Source: Craterostigma plantagineum
Lineage: Eukaryota; Streptophyta; Magnoliopsida; Lamiales; Linderniaceae
Reading direction: 5' to 3'
Length of the DNA stretch: 64,000 nt
Assembly (NCBI GenBank): GCA_027422505.1
Contig: JAPQWV010000012.1
Span: 20,496,001 to 20,560,000 of the forward strand
Shown: in pieces, positions 47,041 through 58,758 of the stretch
Layout: each line of letters begins with the position of its first letter
Numbering within the stretch: the stretch's first letter is position 1
Notes under the pieces: model-generated
Database searches by the model: none
Told to the model about the DNA's origin: nothing
What the model saw: only the letters and a program-made list of their open reading frames with translations
Position numbers and translations under genes: made by a program

Positions 47041-47920
47041 GTTGACGGCACAATAAGTAAATTATATTCAGAATGTCGTGTGGACGTGAGCAGGGACAAA
47101 CTCCAATTTATAGCACATCAAGGAGTAACAAATCAAACGCTCGTCAAGAAGACGAAATGTTACACAGAATATGCAATTTAAGATGCACTACCGACAGTGA
47201 ATGCAAGCAAACGAAGCGAAAGACCTTTGGAATACCCACCATGAATGCACTACTGCCAATACATTTAAGAAAACGAAACGCACTGCGATAATCGACCAGC
47301 TAATAAGCATCGTACTTAATATAGTGACCACTCATGCGACGTTTTATCATGGATACGAAGCATTTGTTCATGGAAATATCGCGTGTGGAATGCACTACTG
47401 CCAATGCAGATAGCCAAATGTAACCCACTATAGCGAACGACCAGGTACGAAGAACCGAACTTAATGCATTGACCACTCATTAGTTACAACACAAAACGTT
47501 CAAATAGACCTGCGTGAAGCATTAACCAGGTACACTCATGAAAAGGATGCTCTACGACCGTTGATGTCACACAACATAATGGGGCAAGACCGCGGTACAA
47601 ATACATGAACCTCATTAATGGAAGACGACCATTGACGTTCCACGTAACATAAAATGCATTTACTACAGGGACAAACCCGTAAACACACACAACCAAAGTG
47701 AATAAAATCAGTCTCACGACGACACGTCACCAGAGTACGAGGAAGCTACACATTCGTACATTGCACATGGACATAAACAACATAAAACGACAACGTTTGG
47801 AGGCGAATATTTATGGGCGGGGGGAATCGACTCTTTCAGGCACCGAAGTAAAATCACTTTCTCTTGCGGGAGGATTTTGCCGACGTGTCATCGCAGTAGA
47901 GACCCTATTCAACTTTTATA
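47041..47920. other. upstream region of RPA-like copy A
   Basis: Non-coding. It contains diverged GCACTACTGCC repeat units (47239, 47394). A segment near 47850-47915 (CGACGTGTCA ... GAGACCCTATTCAACTTTT) resembles 51470-51530 upstream of copy B, indicating duplicated promoters. Confidence 0.5.
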
Positions 47921-48545
47921 TTATTGAATAATATATCACAATAAACTACCATATATGATTTTATATTATAATGCATATATATTAAACATATCATATACTA
48001 ACATATTTTTTTATTGTACCATAATATAATGATACTATCTTATATCATATTAGGCTATATTGTAACATAGTGATAACTATATGATATATATTATATTATG
48101 TTAAATATCGTATAATATTATTTTATAGAAATTTAGCATGGTATATTAATATTATTACATAAATATGGAATTATACTATATTATATATATTATGTTATTA
48201 TATTACGTTATGTTGTATTATGTAACATTATATTATTGAATAATATATTTCAATAAAATATCACATATTATTTTATATCATAATGCGCATATTAAACAAA
48301 TCATATATTATATTATACATATTATATTGTATCAAATAATTTATAAGACAATGATACTATGTTATATCGTATTAGGCTATATTGTACCATATGATATATA
48401 TTATATTGTTAAATATCGTATAATATATTATTTTATATACCTTATTTGATATTATATTATATATTATTACAATGTTTGATATTTTTCTATAATATACAAC
48501 ATTATCTGACATTATTTGTTGCAAAAAACATAACTACATAACCAT
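47921..48545. repeat. AT-rich duplicated block (offset 312 bp)
   Basis: Almost pure A/T. Two diverged copies begin TTATTGAATAATATAT at 47921 and 48233 and share TTATATC(A/G)TATTAGGCTATA and TTAAATATCGTATAATAT motifs in the same order. Confidence 0.75.
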
Positions 48546-49017
48546 AGATCGCAACAAAAATTGTTCTTCATTGTTATTCTTATGGTTTAATTGACATGTT
48601 AATATCTTCTTCAGTGCATAAAATTCAGTTCTCCACAAAAACAATAGTACACGCACGCATGGTTCAATAAAAATGTAATGAATGTGTTCCGCAGCCACTA
48701 AATTTTTCAGGCCTCCCACAAACACAATATTACACATAGTCAGTCATACAATTTAAAAATTTGCTATTGGGAAACTATGATTTGACAGGCAAAGTCCAAT
48801 ATGATATTATATTATATTTTATAATATTTTATACTATGTAGTACTTCATTAGTGTTTCCAATTATTGGCGAATATAGGAACTAAATCTAACGGTAAGATT
48901 CGGTGGGATTGAAATACGATGAAAGATTCATAGATATTATTAAAGAGCAAGGTCTAACATTTTTTTTGGGCAGGCAACCTAACACACATGCTCTGTAAGC
49001 GGTTCCATACAAATTAC

Positions 49018-50970
49018 TTATTCAAGACTCATCTTCCGCTTCTTGGAAGAAACAGTTCCGTTACAAATAGCCTTTTGCACGCCAACGCCCGTAAGACAAT
49101 TGTCTTCTGCTTGATCCGAGGCAACCGAGTCTGGACAAAAGTTATTTGATGAACATTTCTTTTCATCGTGAAAATTGCCATCCTTTTCAACAACCGTTAT
49201 TGCAGAATTTTCATCAAACCCGCCAGCCTTCTGCAACTCCGTGTATCCATGGTCACTACCAACATCCCAACTCCATCGAGAGCGTTGTCCTAACAAATCA
49301 CCACACAAACAAAATAGGTTATCACACAATTCAAAGGCTTAGTGTAAAACTCAAATACCTTTGCATTGTCCACGAAGACATCATCGGACTTCTGAACAGG
49401 TTGCTCCAGCATACGGGAGACAGTAAAACTCCGGAACATGCTGCGAAAATCAAAAGGCTTAACCTTTATGTAGAACATAAAGATTCTGCCAGCCAAGCTT
49501 GATATGCAATCAGGTATTTCACCACCCCCGGTCCATCATCAGAGTTAACATACGCCTGAAAATTCATTTCTATCGTAAGAAACATGTTTCAACACAATTA
49601 ATGTACACATATCATACAAGGGTACCACGAATCTCCTCAGCTGTAGTGTTTGTACACTTTCTTGCAGGCCCATCGAATATAACGAATGTAGCTGTATCAA
49701 GTCATCGGCGACCATGCACTCAATTCGAAATCTACGATAAAACATGTAAAACCATTTACAATTAATGGATTGACGAACAAATCTATAAAGAGCCATGCAC
49801 CAAGTATAGAATACCGTAGAATGCCGATAGCTTTCGCATCAGAGCACCTATTACATATCAAAGCCACACACGTTTTCTCCACCTTACTGGAACACTTCGA
49901 ACATGAGATATAATGCCAACCATTTTTTGTGAGGATTACAGTTATTCTAGCCACGCAAATAAAATCCTTGACCTGCATATCAACTAACACCAATCAGTTT
50001 ACCAAGTACTCTTTGTACCCACAACAAAGCGTAGGGGGCCATACCTGTTTATCCTCCTTATGCAAAAATTCATAGATATCAGCAATACGGCACGATTGCA
50101 TATCGGGGATTTTTGTGCCAAGGGACAGTGCGACTGGTCGATCAAAAATGTTCATACTGCAATTGGCAAATACCGACATCAGGCAACTATATTAACTACA
50201 ACTGACATAACTTCTGTAATAGTGTCATGTCAATGAACACTATCGCTGTAAACACGTATGGATGTAAATCTATACAGCAACAAAAATGGAAGACTGTACA
50301 ACAGAGACAACATAGTAAAATATAATAGCAATGTACTCAACACCACAGAATACCGGGTAATTCCTTATTGCGGTTGGCGAACTGCATCAAAACCTCATAA
50401 GATATGAATCTAAATTTGTCGACACCTATTGAGTGCGACTTGTCATCCACCTCATCCACGACAGTACGATTAGTGAATCTCACCATACACTCAACATCAG
50501 TCATACGATAGCTTCTAGGAGAATCAACAACCTCAAAGTCAGTTATTGAATAAACTGGTCATCCTTAAGCTTAGCAGCAAATCGATCATGCGAATCGATC
50601 ATCCTCAACATCCTCAACATCAGTCATACGATAGACGCCTGCATCCTCAGCAGCAAATCGATCATCCTCAACATCAGTCATACGATAGACGCCTGCATCA
50701 CAGTATCCTACCAACCCAAAAAAATGAGATAAATGATAGTAAACCAAACGTACAATATACAACAAAGAGAAACAACATAGCAAACATATTGACCAATTAC
50801 CCTCTCATCAAACAACAGCATATCTAGGCTCATGGGCTCTCCATTCTTCTTAATGTTTCTTGTCGTCCATGAACGGAGAAGGCGTACAACAATAGTTCCA
50901 CATTTGGTTCTAGTCTTTAATTCATCTAGAGCAGAATGTTTCGTGGAAGACCCATTTTCCAGAAATCACA
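49018..50970 (-). pseudogene. RPA1-like single-stranded DNA-binding protein, copy B
   Basis: Paralogue of copy A in the same orientation, about 3.9 kb away. Recognisable parts: N-terminal OB fold (about 50945-50830, VVRLLRSWTTRNIKKNGEPMSLDMLLFDER); DUF223-like fold (about 50560-50360, FEVVDSPRSYRMTDVE, VDKFRFISYEVLMQF); linker (50160-50045, IPDMQSCRIADIYEFLHKED); intact four-cysteine zinc ribbon (49935-49855, WHYISCSKCSS and CNRCSDAK); C-terminal fold (FYIKVKPFDFRSMFRSFTV, near 49480); and basic tail SSKKRKMSLE ending at 49018. A one-base shift lies before DTATFVIFDGP (about 49695). The N-terminal frame has a stop upstream and no clear ATG. A local triplication disturbs the second exon. Confidence 0.7.
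50560..50700. repeat. in-exon tandem expansion in RPA-like copy B
   Basis: The minus-strand sequence coding YRMTDVE is repeated: two units containing AGVYRMTDVEDDRFAAE and AGVYRMTDVEDVEDDRFA lie directly before the original SYRMTDVE of the fold. The unit is about 54-60 bp and the copies are nearly identical. Confidence 0.8.
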
Positions 50971-51060
50971 GTTCAATAAATTCAACACGCCGGACATACG
51001 ATTATATAGACGAGTTTAATGTGTCCATTACTATTCTTTATTTCCATTCAAGCCGACCGT

Positions 51061-52149
51061 GAATTTCAACAGTCTTGCAATATCGATGAATAATTCATCG
51101 TATGTGATGTCTTTATGGATCATTTATTCTATCATTCCATCGTCGGTTTCTATTGTTGTAGGAGTTGAACAGGTTTTGACCACATGCAACGCATCTATCG
51201 ATCGCATGACCGCACACCTGCCAGACCATTAAAAGAATGGATGTATAAATGTAAGACTCTAACTGTCACACATATGAACCATTAATGAATCATGACTATC
51301 ATTAATATCTCCGCCCAAAGAATAGCGTATTATATAGTGCAATCGGCCCAAATAAAATATAGAATAATTCCTACAACGCCACGTCAGCACTTCCATACAA
51401 ATTTAAGTCGGAATCGACCAACATAAACTTAGAATAGTAATCAAAATTACATCCGCGCACTTTGATTGGATGGCGGGACTCCGTTGCACACGTGTCAGAT
51501 CAGGAAAGAGACTATCCAACTTTTTTTATCTATAGATACTCGAATAAACTTTTATTATCTCATCCTTGAGAAATGTAGTATAAATATAGGTCATTCCCCG
51601 AGTTCATGCACTCCATTTTCAGCTAGTAAATACAATCGGATAAGCAAATGTGACATTACAAAATTGTAAACATTGTTTGCTATTTCATTTGCATTTTTCA
51701 ATGTTGATGAATTTCATTCTTTTCAAACCGTTAAGATTTTTCTCTAATACATATAATTGTGTCTGAATTCCAAATGTTTATACGGATTGTCGGTTAGAAA
51801 GTACTAAATAGGCGCAAAATTTTAATATTAAGCAAATAGAACATCAAATATGCGACAATTCTCAATTGTGTTAATGAAGAATATTTTATCATGTTCCTTG
51901 GTTGTTTATCGGAGTTCTTCGAAGAAATTTTATGAAAGTAAAAAGCGTGCCGCGACCTCGTAAGAACGTATCGAGGAAGGAAAAAGAAGCGATTAACGCT
52001 AATATGGACGATTATACTCCTGGTACGACAAATGCATCTTTTTTTATACGAATCTTTTCGGTTGGATAAGTTCGGATCACCGCGTAATCGAACGGATCGA
52101 GTAATAAAATAAAAATAAAACGAATATCGACAAACCATCCTACGCTCAG
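51061..52149. other. intergenic, no gene recognised
   Basis: AT-rich. It contains the promoter-like segment 51470-51530 shared with copy A and, on the plus strand, a TATA-like GTATAAATATAGG at about 51578. No coding exon assigned. Confidence 0.4.
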
Positions 52150-53700
52150 CAGGCAAGGCAAGTGTACCTATCGAAAATAGAATATAAATGGCAAGTATCC
52201 GAGTATCAAACCCAAAGGAACTATATACTTTAGAAAACCGTCGTTTAAATATCCTAGTAAATATTTTTGGTTTGATACAAATATAAATATCGATAAACTA
52301 AATAAACGATAAACACAAAAATTTGATAAAATAGCGATAACGTGGTTGAGGCGACTTTGTGAAAGCGAGCATATTTGAGACTTCGAATCCCCCTAGCTCG
52401 ACCAAACGAGTGACAAGTATAATAACATTTAACTAACTATTAGATAGTGAGGATTCCTAGAGCATGCGTAAGAATTTTATACGACTGACGTAACCGCACC
52501 TTATCACATAAGAATCGTAGACAACTAATCTATGAATTAAATAGCTGACAAGCTTCCGTAACTAGTTAACCACAGATTGCATTAAAACACGATGAGCCCC
52601 ACTAATAGATTTGACTCTAATCCGACGGGGTAGTTCAACCTATCTCTAGCGATGAGTTTATTCCGCTTGTTTACGAGTGGTCTAATCGTTAGCCCCTCTC
52701 TCGAGCGTAGCGTACGATTTTCCAATAATATCTTAAACACGTAGACACAATCAAACCAATATCGTAATTTGTAACCGAGTCGTAATAATTGCCAAAACAA
52801 TAATACTTTTAAACACGTACTATATCACTAGGCTTCATCTTTATCTCAAATACTACGAGATTAGTAACTCATACAAAACATTAACACGAAGAGAAGAACA
52901 AATAACAACGAGAAAGTCATAATTTCTTCCCTGAATTTCGCCTATGTGGTTGATCCTTCGTTGAGAATGCACACGGCAATCGCATCTGCTGCCCCTTCCC
53001 TGCCTCCTAACACGCACGCAGTCCAATCGTAACCCAAACTTAGCTTGTTACCTCGCTCGTTACTGCTTCGCCGCGACCGTTCCGCTGGTTCTTTCGCAGC
53101 TCCGTTCACAGATTGCGGCAACAAGTATGGTGTTGAGCGGTGTGCTTCGTGAAATAAGGAGAGCCCAAGATTCTGCTCCGGTTCAGCCCCTTGCTCACTT
53201 TTCATTTGCTGCTTCTCGCTTAAGCCTTATGTGAGCGTGTATATGGCCTTCTCTGCTTTTTCAATTCACGCAGCTGACCTTATATAGATGATGGAGGGAG
53301 GGACATCAAATCTTTATGGCTGCTCAAGAATGGCGTAACTTGTTTATCTTTTCTTAAGCCGTGAGCTTGTGTGTGGCGATTTCCACTTCTTTTTCTTGCA
53401 AATCCCCATCAGGTCGCCTTTTGTCTTTTTCCTTTTTTTTTCTTCTTTTGTGTGCTCTATCGGTCGATCATGTGGGAGTGTGAGCATTGTGTGTATTGTA
53501 TCTATTCTAGTAGTGGGCTTGGGCTTATTTTAGTTCTTCGGTTGTTCTTCCTTTCATTGTACTCATGGGCCCAAATGATTTTTGGGCTAGTATCTGGGTG
53601 AGAGATCCTTCAATTTTCTCCGCATCTGAATATTTCCGGTTGTAATTGTTTTTCACCAATATTCATTGAGAATGAAATAGAAACATAAAAGCATAATATC
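52150..53700 (-). repeat. possible solo LTR of an Athila-like element
   Basis: Non-coding block with LTR-like organisation. On the minus strand there is a TATA box CTATATAAGG near 53277-53287, a GC-richer leader (about 52940-53220) and an AT-rich tail that ends near GGTACACTTGCC (about 52150-52165), a motif often found close to LTR ends in plant gypsy elements. No PBS or internal region adjoins it and no target duplication was identified, so boundaries and identity are uncertain. Confidence 0.35.
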
Positions 53701-53778
53701 TGACAAAATTCATATTAATATCAATCGGCAATGCGCTTAACGGAGTATAATTTATAATCAAAATTCATTTATCAAATC

Positions 53779-53892
53779 TCCTCCTTGAACAACTTGATGT
53801 CGCCGACGTTCACTTCAATGCCAAGGTAGTAGTGAAGCACGCCGAGGTCACTCATCTTGAACGCGGCCGCCATCTCCTCCTTAAATTCTTAA
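53779..53892 (-). pseudogene. Ty1/copia reverse transcriptase fragment (antisense to the next fragment)
   Basis: The minus strand reads FKEEMAAAFKMSDLGVLHYY then LGIEV, the conserved copia RT thumb block. Its codon use is GC-rich, unlike its AT-rich surroundings. Only about 38 codons survive. Confidence 0.8.
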
Positions 53893-53920
53893 GTGGGTAC
53901 CTAAAGCTCTCTAATTTATT

Positions 53921-55185
53921 TTTGCAGATTCATCATGTGTGGTACCTCAACTCAGGTTGCTCCACACACATGACGGGAAATCAAGCGCTGCTGAGCAACT
54001 ACCAAGACCGACCATGAGTAAACGTCAGATTCGGGAACAATGATTCAGCTCTCTAGGACTTGGAGATATCATTTTGGAAAATCTGACTATTAAGGATGTC
54101 TCCTACGTTGAAGGCCTCTGTCATAACTTGTTCAGCATATGCCAGTTCTGCGACAAATGATTCTAGGTGGTCTTCCATGCTGATCGGTGTAGAATCTTGG
54201 ACAGTCAGGACACAAAACTCCTTCAAGGAATTCGGAAATCAAACTTATACACGATCAACCCGACGTCCGTACGGCCTTCGACTGGTATTTGCCTCAACTC
54301 TCAGACTGTAATTCAGAGAAACAGCCTATGGCATCAAATATGGCATCAACACATGTCTCATCTCAACATTGAAGCTCTTCAACGACTCTCAATGACGAAG
54401 TTGGTTCAAGATATACCAACTTGGTGTGTCAGCTTGGAAAAATGAAGCGAGCTTCTCATCACATCAAGCCAGTTGCCTCTACTTCACGTCCTTTGGAATT
54501 TCTTCACATGGACCTCTGTGGACCAATGCAAACACAGAGTATCAACGGATGCAAGTATGTGGTGGTCATAGTTGATGACATTTCTCGATATACATGTACA
54601 AAGATCCTCCGAACCAAAGATGAGACAGGGGACTTAACCGTAAATTTTGTGAACGCAACTCAGAATCTACTGCAGCAGACTATCCAGGTCATTCGGACAA
54701 ACAATGAAACTGAGTTCAAGAACAAGTATCTCTGTGCCTTTTATCAGAAACTTCGGATTAGTCAGCAATTCTCAGCCGCAAAGACGTCTCAATGAATGAG
54801 GTAGTCGAAAGGAAGAAAAGAACTCTAGTGGAAGCCTCACGTACGATGCTGATCCACTCCGGCCTCCCACACTTTCTTTGGGCTGAAGCAGTAAATACCA
54901 CCTGTTTCACTCATAACAGGACGGTCGTTCACAAGCACTTTGATAAAACTCCGTATGAGATTATTAACAAGCGAATACCCAACATTTCCTTCTTTAATGT
55001 CTTCGGGTGCAAGTGCTTTGTCGCGAATGATAGAGAGCAACGTGCTAAGTTCGACCCTAAAGCATTCGAAGCCACATTCGTGGGGTATTCTTCAACCTCT
55101 AAGGCGTACAAGTATACATCAAGTCCAACTGAACAATCAAGGAAAGCTACAATGTCACTTTCCAAGAAGTGGCAGTGATGGCTCC
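53921..55185 (+). pseudogene. Ty1/copia protease-integrase fragment
   Basis: The protease motif WYLNSGCSTHMTG (about 53938-53976) has Asn in place of the catalytic Asp. The gag pre-integrase HQHMSHLNIEALQRL and the integrase core (LEFLHMDLCGPMQ, YVVVIVDDISRYT, IRTNNETEF, then, after a stop at 54793-54795, NEVVERKKRTLVEASRTML) follow, and it ends with the FGCKCFVAN and VGYSSTSKAYK blocks. RT and RNase H are missing. Several stops and shifts occur (54015-54165). Confidence 0.9.
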
Positions 55186-58100
55186 TGAGCACGTCAGTTC
55201 AGGACCCGTGCCTAACCAAATGGTTTCTGAATACGACAGTTTAGCACATCTTTAGGATGCTTTGATCTAGGCACAAATAATTTTCCCAGACATGCGACTG
55301 ATTAATTGCTTAATTTTGTCAGTCTAAGTTACATTCTTGTGTCTAAAGCTCATGGGTTTGCTCCACTAGACACAAAGCCACTTTACCTATGTGAGGATTC
55401 TAGCCTTTTATTTTTTCTAAGGATTTACTCTTGATCGAGTCAAACATCAATTGCTTGTCTTAACTAGTGATACTTGCCCCATACTCGCCTCGTGTTAGAT
55501 TAGGAGAAAATGATTAGGGCGCATAGGAATTCCTCACTCGGCCAAATAGAAAAATTCAATCCTTTAAACATAGCCTCTAATAATCCCTTTTGAGCCTTCT
55601 CCGATCACCTTTCTTCATTTGAAACCCGTTCAAGCCTTCAACCGAATTCCAAATTCTTCGGAGGGATATTCAAATTCGAAGTTCAAACGAGAAAAGGAGG
55701 GGGAGAAAAATACGAAAAAGGAGAGATGACAAGAGAAGGTGGAAAACGCACACGAGGAATGCTCAACGCACAAAAAGCAGTCCAAAAGAACCTGTCCACC
55801 CAATTATCGAGATCTTTCAGAAATCATAAGAAGAGGAGCATGGATCTTGCTGTGAACTTCTCCTTCGATAATCTCGTACGCTCGTCAGCTGGAAAGAGGG
55901 GCACCACGAAGTGAACTTCTCCAACGATAATCCGGTCTTGTATTGGGAAACGAGACGAGGAGCATGGCCTTGGGTATGAATTCCATAACTGTGAACTTCT
56001 CCAAATTTATAATCTCTGAAACCTCTCTAGGGATTAAAAGAAGATGTGAACGGTATCGGCCCGGGAACCAACAAGAAGAACTTCGCCTTAGATAATCTCC
56101 CAGCCTCGTAGAAAAGCGGAGCTTCAGCTTGAAAAGTATAGAAAAATACGAAAAAAAGGATGAAAAAGACAAAAGAAGAAACGGAAAGAAATGCCGACGA
56201 AGAAGAGTGACGAAGAAAAGGAAGATAAAGACGCTAAGTCCACAATTCCCAAATATTCCTTCCCTTCTAAGTAGAGCAAATTTAAAATCCTTCAAAGTCC
56301 CTTGGATTCCAAAACGACGGTCTTTCACTTAGGTGAAATGATTAATAGCGCCTCGATCACAGGTAAATTGACATAATATTGTTTGTGGTGACTTGAGTGA
56401 TATACATATAAAAATCCCAAGTTAAAAATAATTGAGCGATAGAGCGAACGTAGTGAGAGTTGACGAATTGGACCATTCTATGAACTTATGACTTTAGTTT
56501 GACGACATGACTTGATGGCATACGATTTTTTCAAGTGTCTTGTGAAATTTTATGTGTGACGTTGATCGAAGCAAAATAATCTGACCTCATACTATTAATA
56601 ATATTAGTATATAAGAAATAAAAGAAAATAAAAAAAAATGTATGTATATATATAAAAATATATAGATATAGTTTTTTTCTTATTTTTTTCTTTTTTTTCT
56701 TATGTTAGAAGACAAGAATTCGCACATTATGACATGCAATTTATTTTGCATATGCACTGACTTATTTAAATGCGAAATTTCTCATATATTCGCACATTCC
56801 GAATGCATGTTTAGCTTGCATTGGTACTGAATAGGTTAGATGCGAATATTTTTTTATGCTCATGCCTCACGCAAAATTTTGAATACATGTTTAGGGGACC
56901 ATGTATCTAGTTCATTTTGATTAATTGCGTGTTCTATGCTTAGTACTTAAATTGATTTTTATGTGCTTACGTGATAAATCAATTTAGGCCCATTATTGAG
57001 GGGGAGCATTTACAAAATATCATGCCATAAGCTCCAAATATTTTTTATGTTTTTCTCTAAGTGTTGCAGATATTTTGTTCGAGCAAATTCGATGAGGAGG
57101 ACGTCACGATTTTTCACTATCTGGAGTTAACTGCATTGGCGTAAACAGCTACGGAGGAGCCTTGATTAAAACAATTGTTGATTAACTCTAATAATTTTGA
57201 GTTGCAGATGTTTTGTTCGAATAAAAAACTCAGGGAGAGCTTTCATGAAAACAATTGTTGATTAACTCTAATAATTTTGATATCTTGTTCTAAGTGGTAC
57301 ATATTTTCAAATTCTGACCATGGAGCCAGATGTCACCATTCAGAATTACAGGGAGTTAATTGCATTTATTGTAATTCATAGGAGGAGCAATTATGTGGTT
57401 TTTGTCTAAGATAGGGGTCAATCTGATAAAATTAGAAATATAGGAAACGATCGGAAAACTGGATAGAAAAGGTAATTCTCAATTCCAGTTTCCCGAGCGA
57501 AAATTTGAAATGGACCTGTCTAATCCGAGAACCCAATATGATGTCAGCCCATTAATATTAGTTTACTTTTTGCAGTCGAAAAACTTTAACACGCAAACAC
57601 TCAATCGAAAACCCTATAGTATCGATAGAAATTCTCTCGCGAAAAAATCTACAATAAAGACCAACTTCAAAATCCACTAAATCTTAGTTTTCAACTAATT
57701 TTCGTCTTTCTAAGGTAGAATCGACAATCTTTAGGCGATTGGTGCGTATGTATTCTGTAGTTTTTCGCTTGATTCAGTGTTAAAATTTTCATTTGTTAAC
57801 TGTTCAAAAAACGTAGGATATTTTGCAGCTATTAAGACATTTTTATGTGATTATTTGGGTAAAATATTTGCGTTTTAAGATAGCTTTGATGTTTTTTGCT
57901 TAATCTGGTAGTATAAATTTTCGAAAATCTGAGTCTTATGCTTGAAATTAGACGAGTTAATTTGGTTTTGATGTTTTGAAGTTGTCGAAGAACTTTCTGG
58001 ATCGCAAACAGTCTTAATTGAATTCCGATTCAATTGAGATACTGTTTGCTTCGTAAAAGATTTATTTGGCCCAAGAAACAATTTTTAGCAGCCGAGAAAA

Positions 58101-58758
58101 ATTCATAACGGCTGACCCATATAACATATTTTATCAACCCAGTATAATACCTTGGGTAATTACTTCAACAGCTCGCATATTTTCATAATTCACAGACTGA
58201 CTCAAGATTTTCATATTTCACAATGTATGCTCCCAAGTAAAATAACAGAATCAACCTATCATTTTAAGTAATTTCTGACAGACCCGATACCTACGGGGGT
58301 AATTTAACAGAAGGGAATAGTTTTAAAAGAATTAAAACAAAACGTTGTTGACTTTTTCAATTAAAAAATGGGAGTGAAGTTGATTATATTAGTAATTAGT
58401 TCACTTAACTAATAAAATTTTTAATTATCTATTTTCATAAAAAATTACTGTTCATCTTCTCCATCGTCGTTTTTTCTTCGTCTTTTTTTCTTCTGCAAAA
58501 TGGTTCCAAAAAACATCCCAACGAAAATCCAACACATTAATATATTTTTCATTGTGCGCTGCATTCGCCGTCTCACTCTCAGAGATACTGTCGATAATTC
58601 GGATTTTATCGACTTCAAAATGTGTTTTTCGGATAGATAAGTAATTAGGATAAATAATTCGAATAAAATTAATTCGACCTTATCGAATGTTCGAATATAT
58701 AATAATTTGAATACTATTTCGAATTATATTCGAATAATTCGAATTAGCTGTCAAGAAA
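55186..58758. other. decayed repeat-derived DNA, no gene recognised
   Basis: Non-coding. 55190-55700 resembles the non-coding 3' part of an LTR retroelement. 55850-56100 holds three to four diverged copies of a GTGAACTTCTCC...GATAATCT motif. 57060-57300 has short duplicated blocks around ACAATTGTTGATTAACTCTA. The remainder is AT-rich. Confidence 0.4.

Noticed and set aside
37913..51530. complete Helitron
   Set aside because: RPA-like genes fit a Helitron, but no Rep/helicase and no convincing TC...CTRR ends were found.
55885..56328. 147-codon minus-strand frame with hydrophobic Phe-rich stretch
   Set aside because: Overlaps short diverged repeats and purine-rich DNA that gives Phe/Leu-rich translation by composition; no family recognised.
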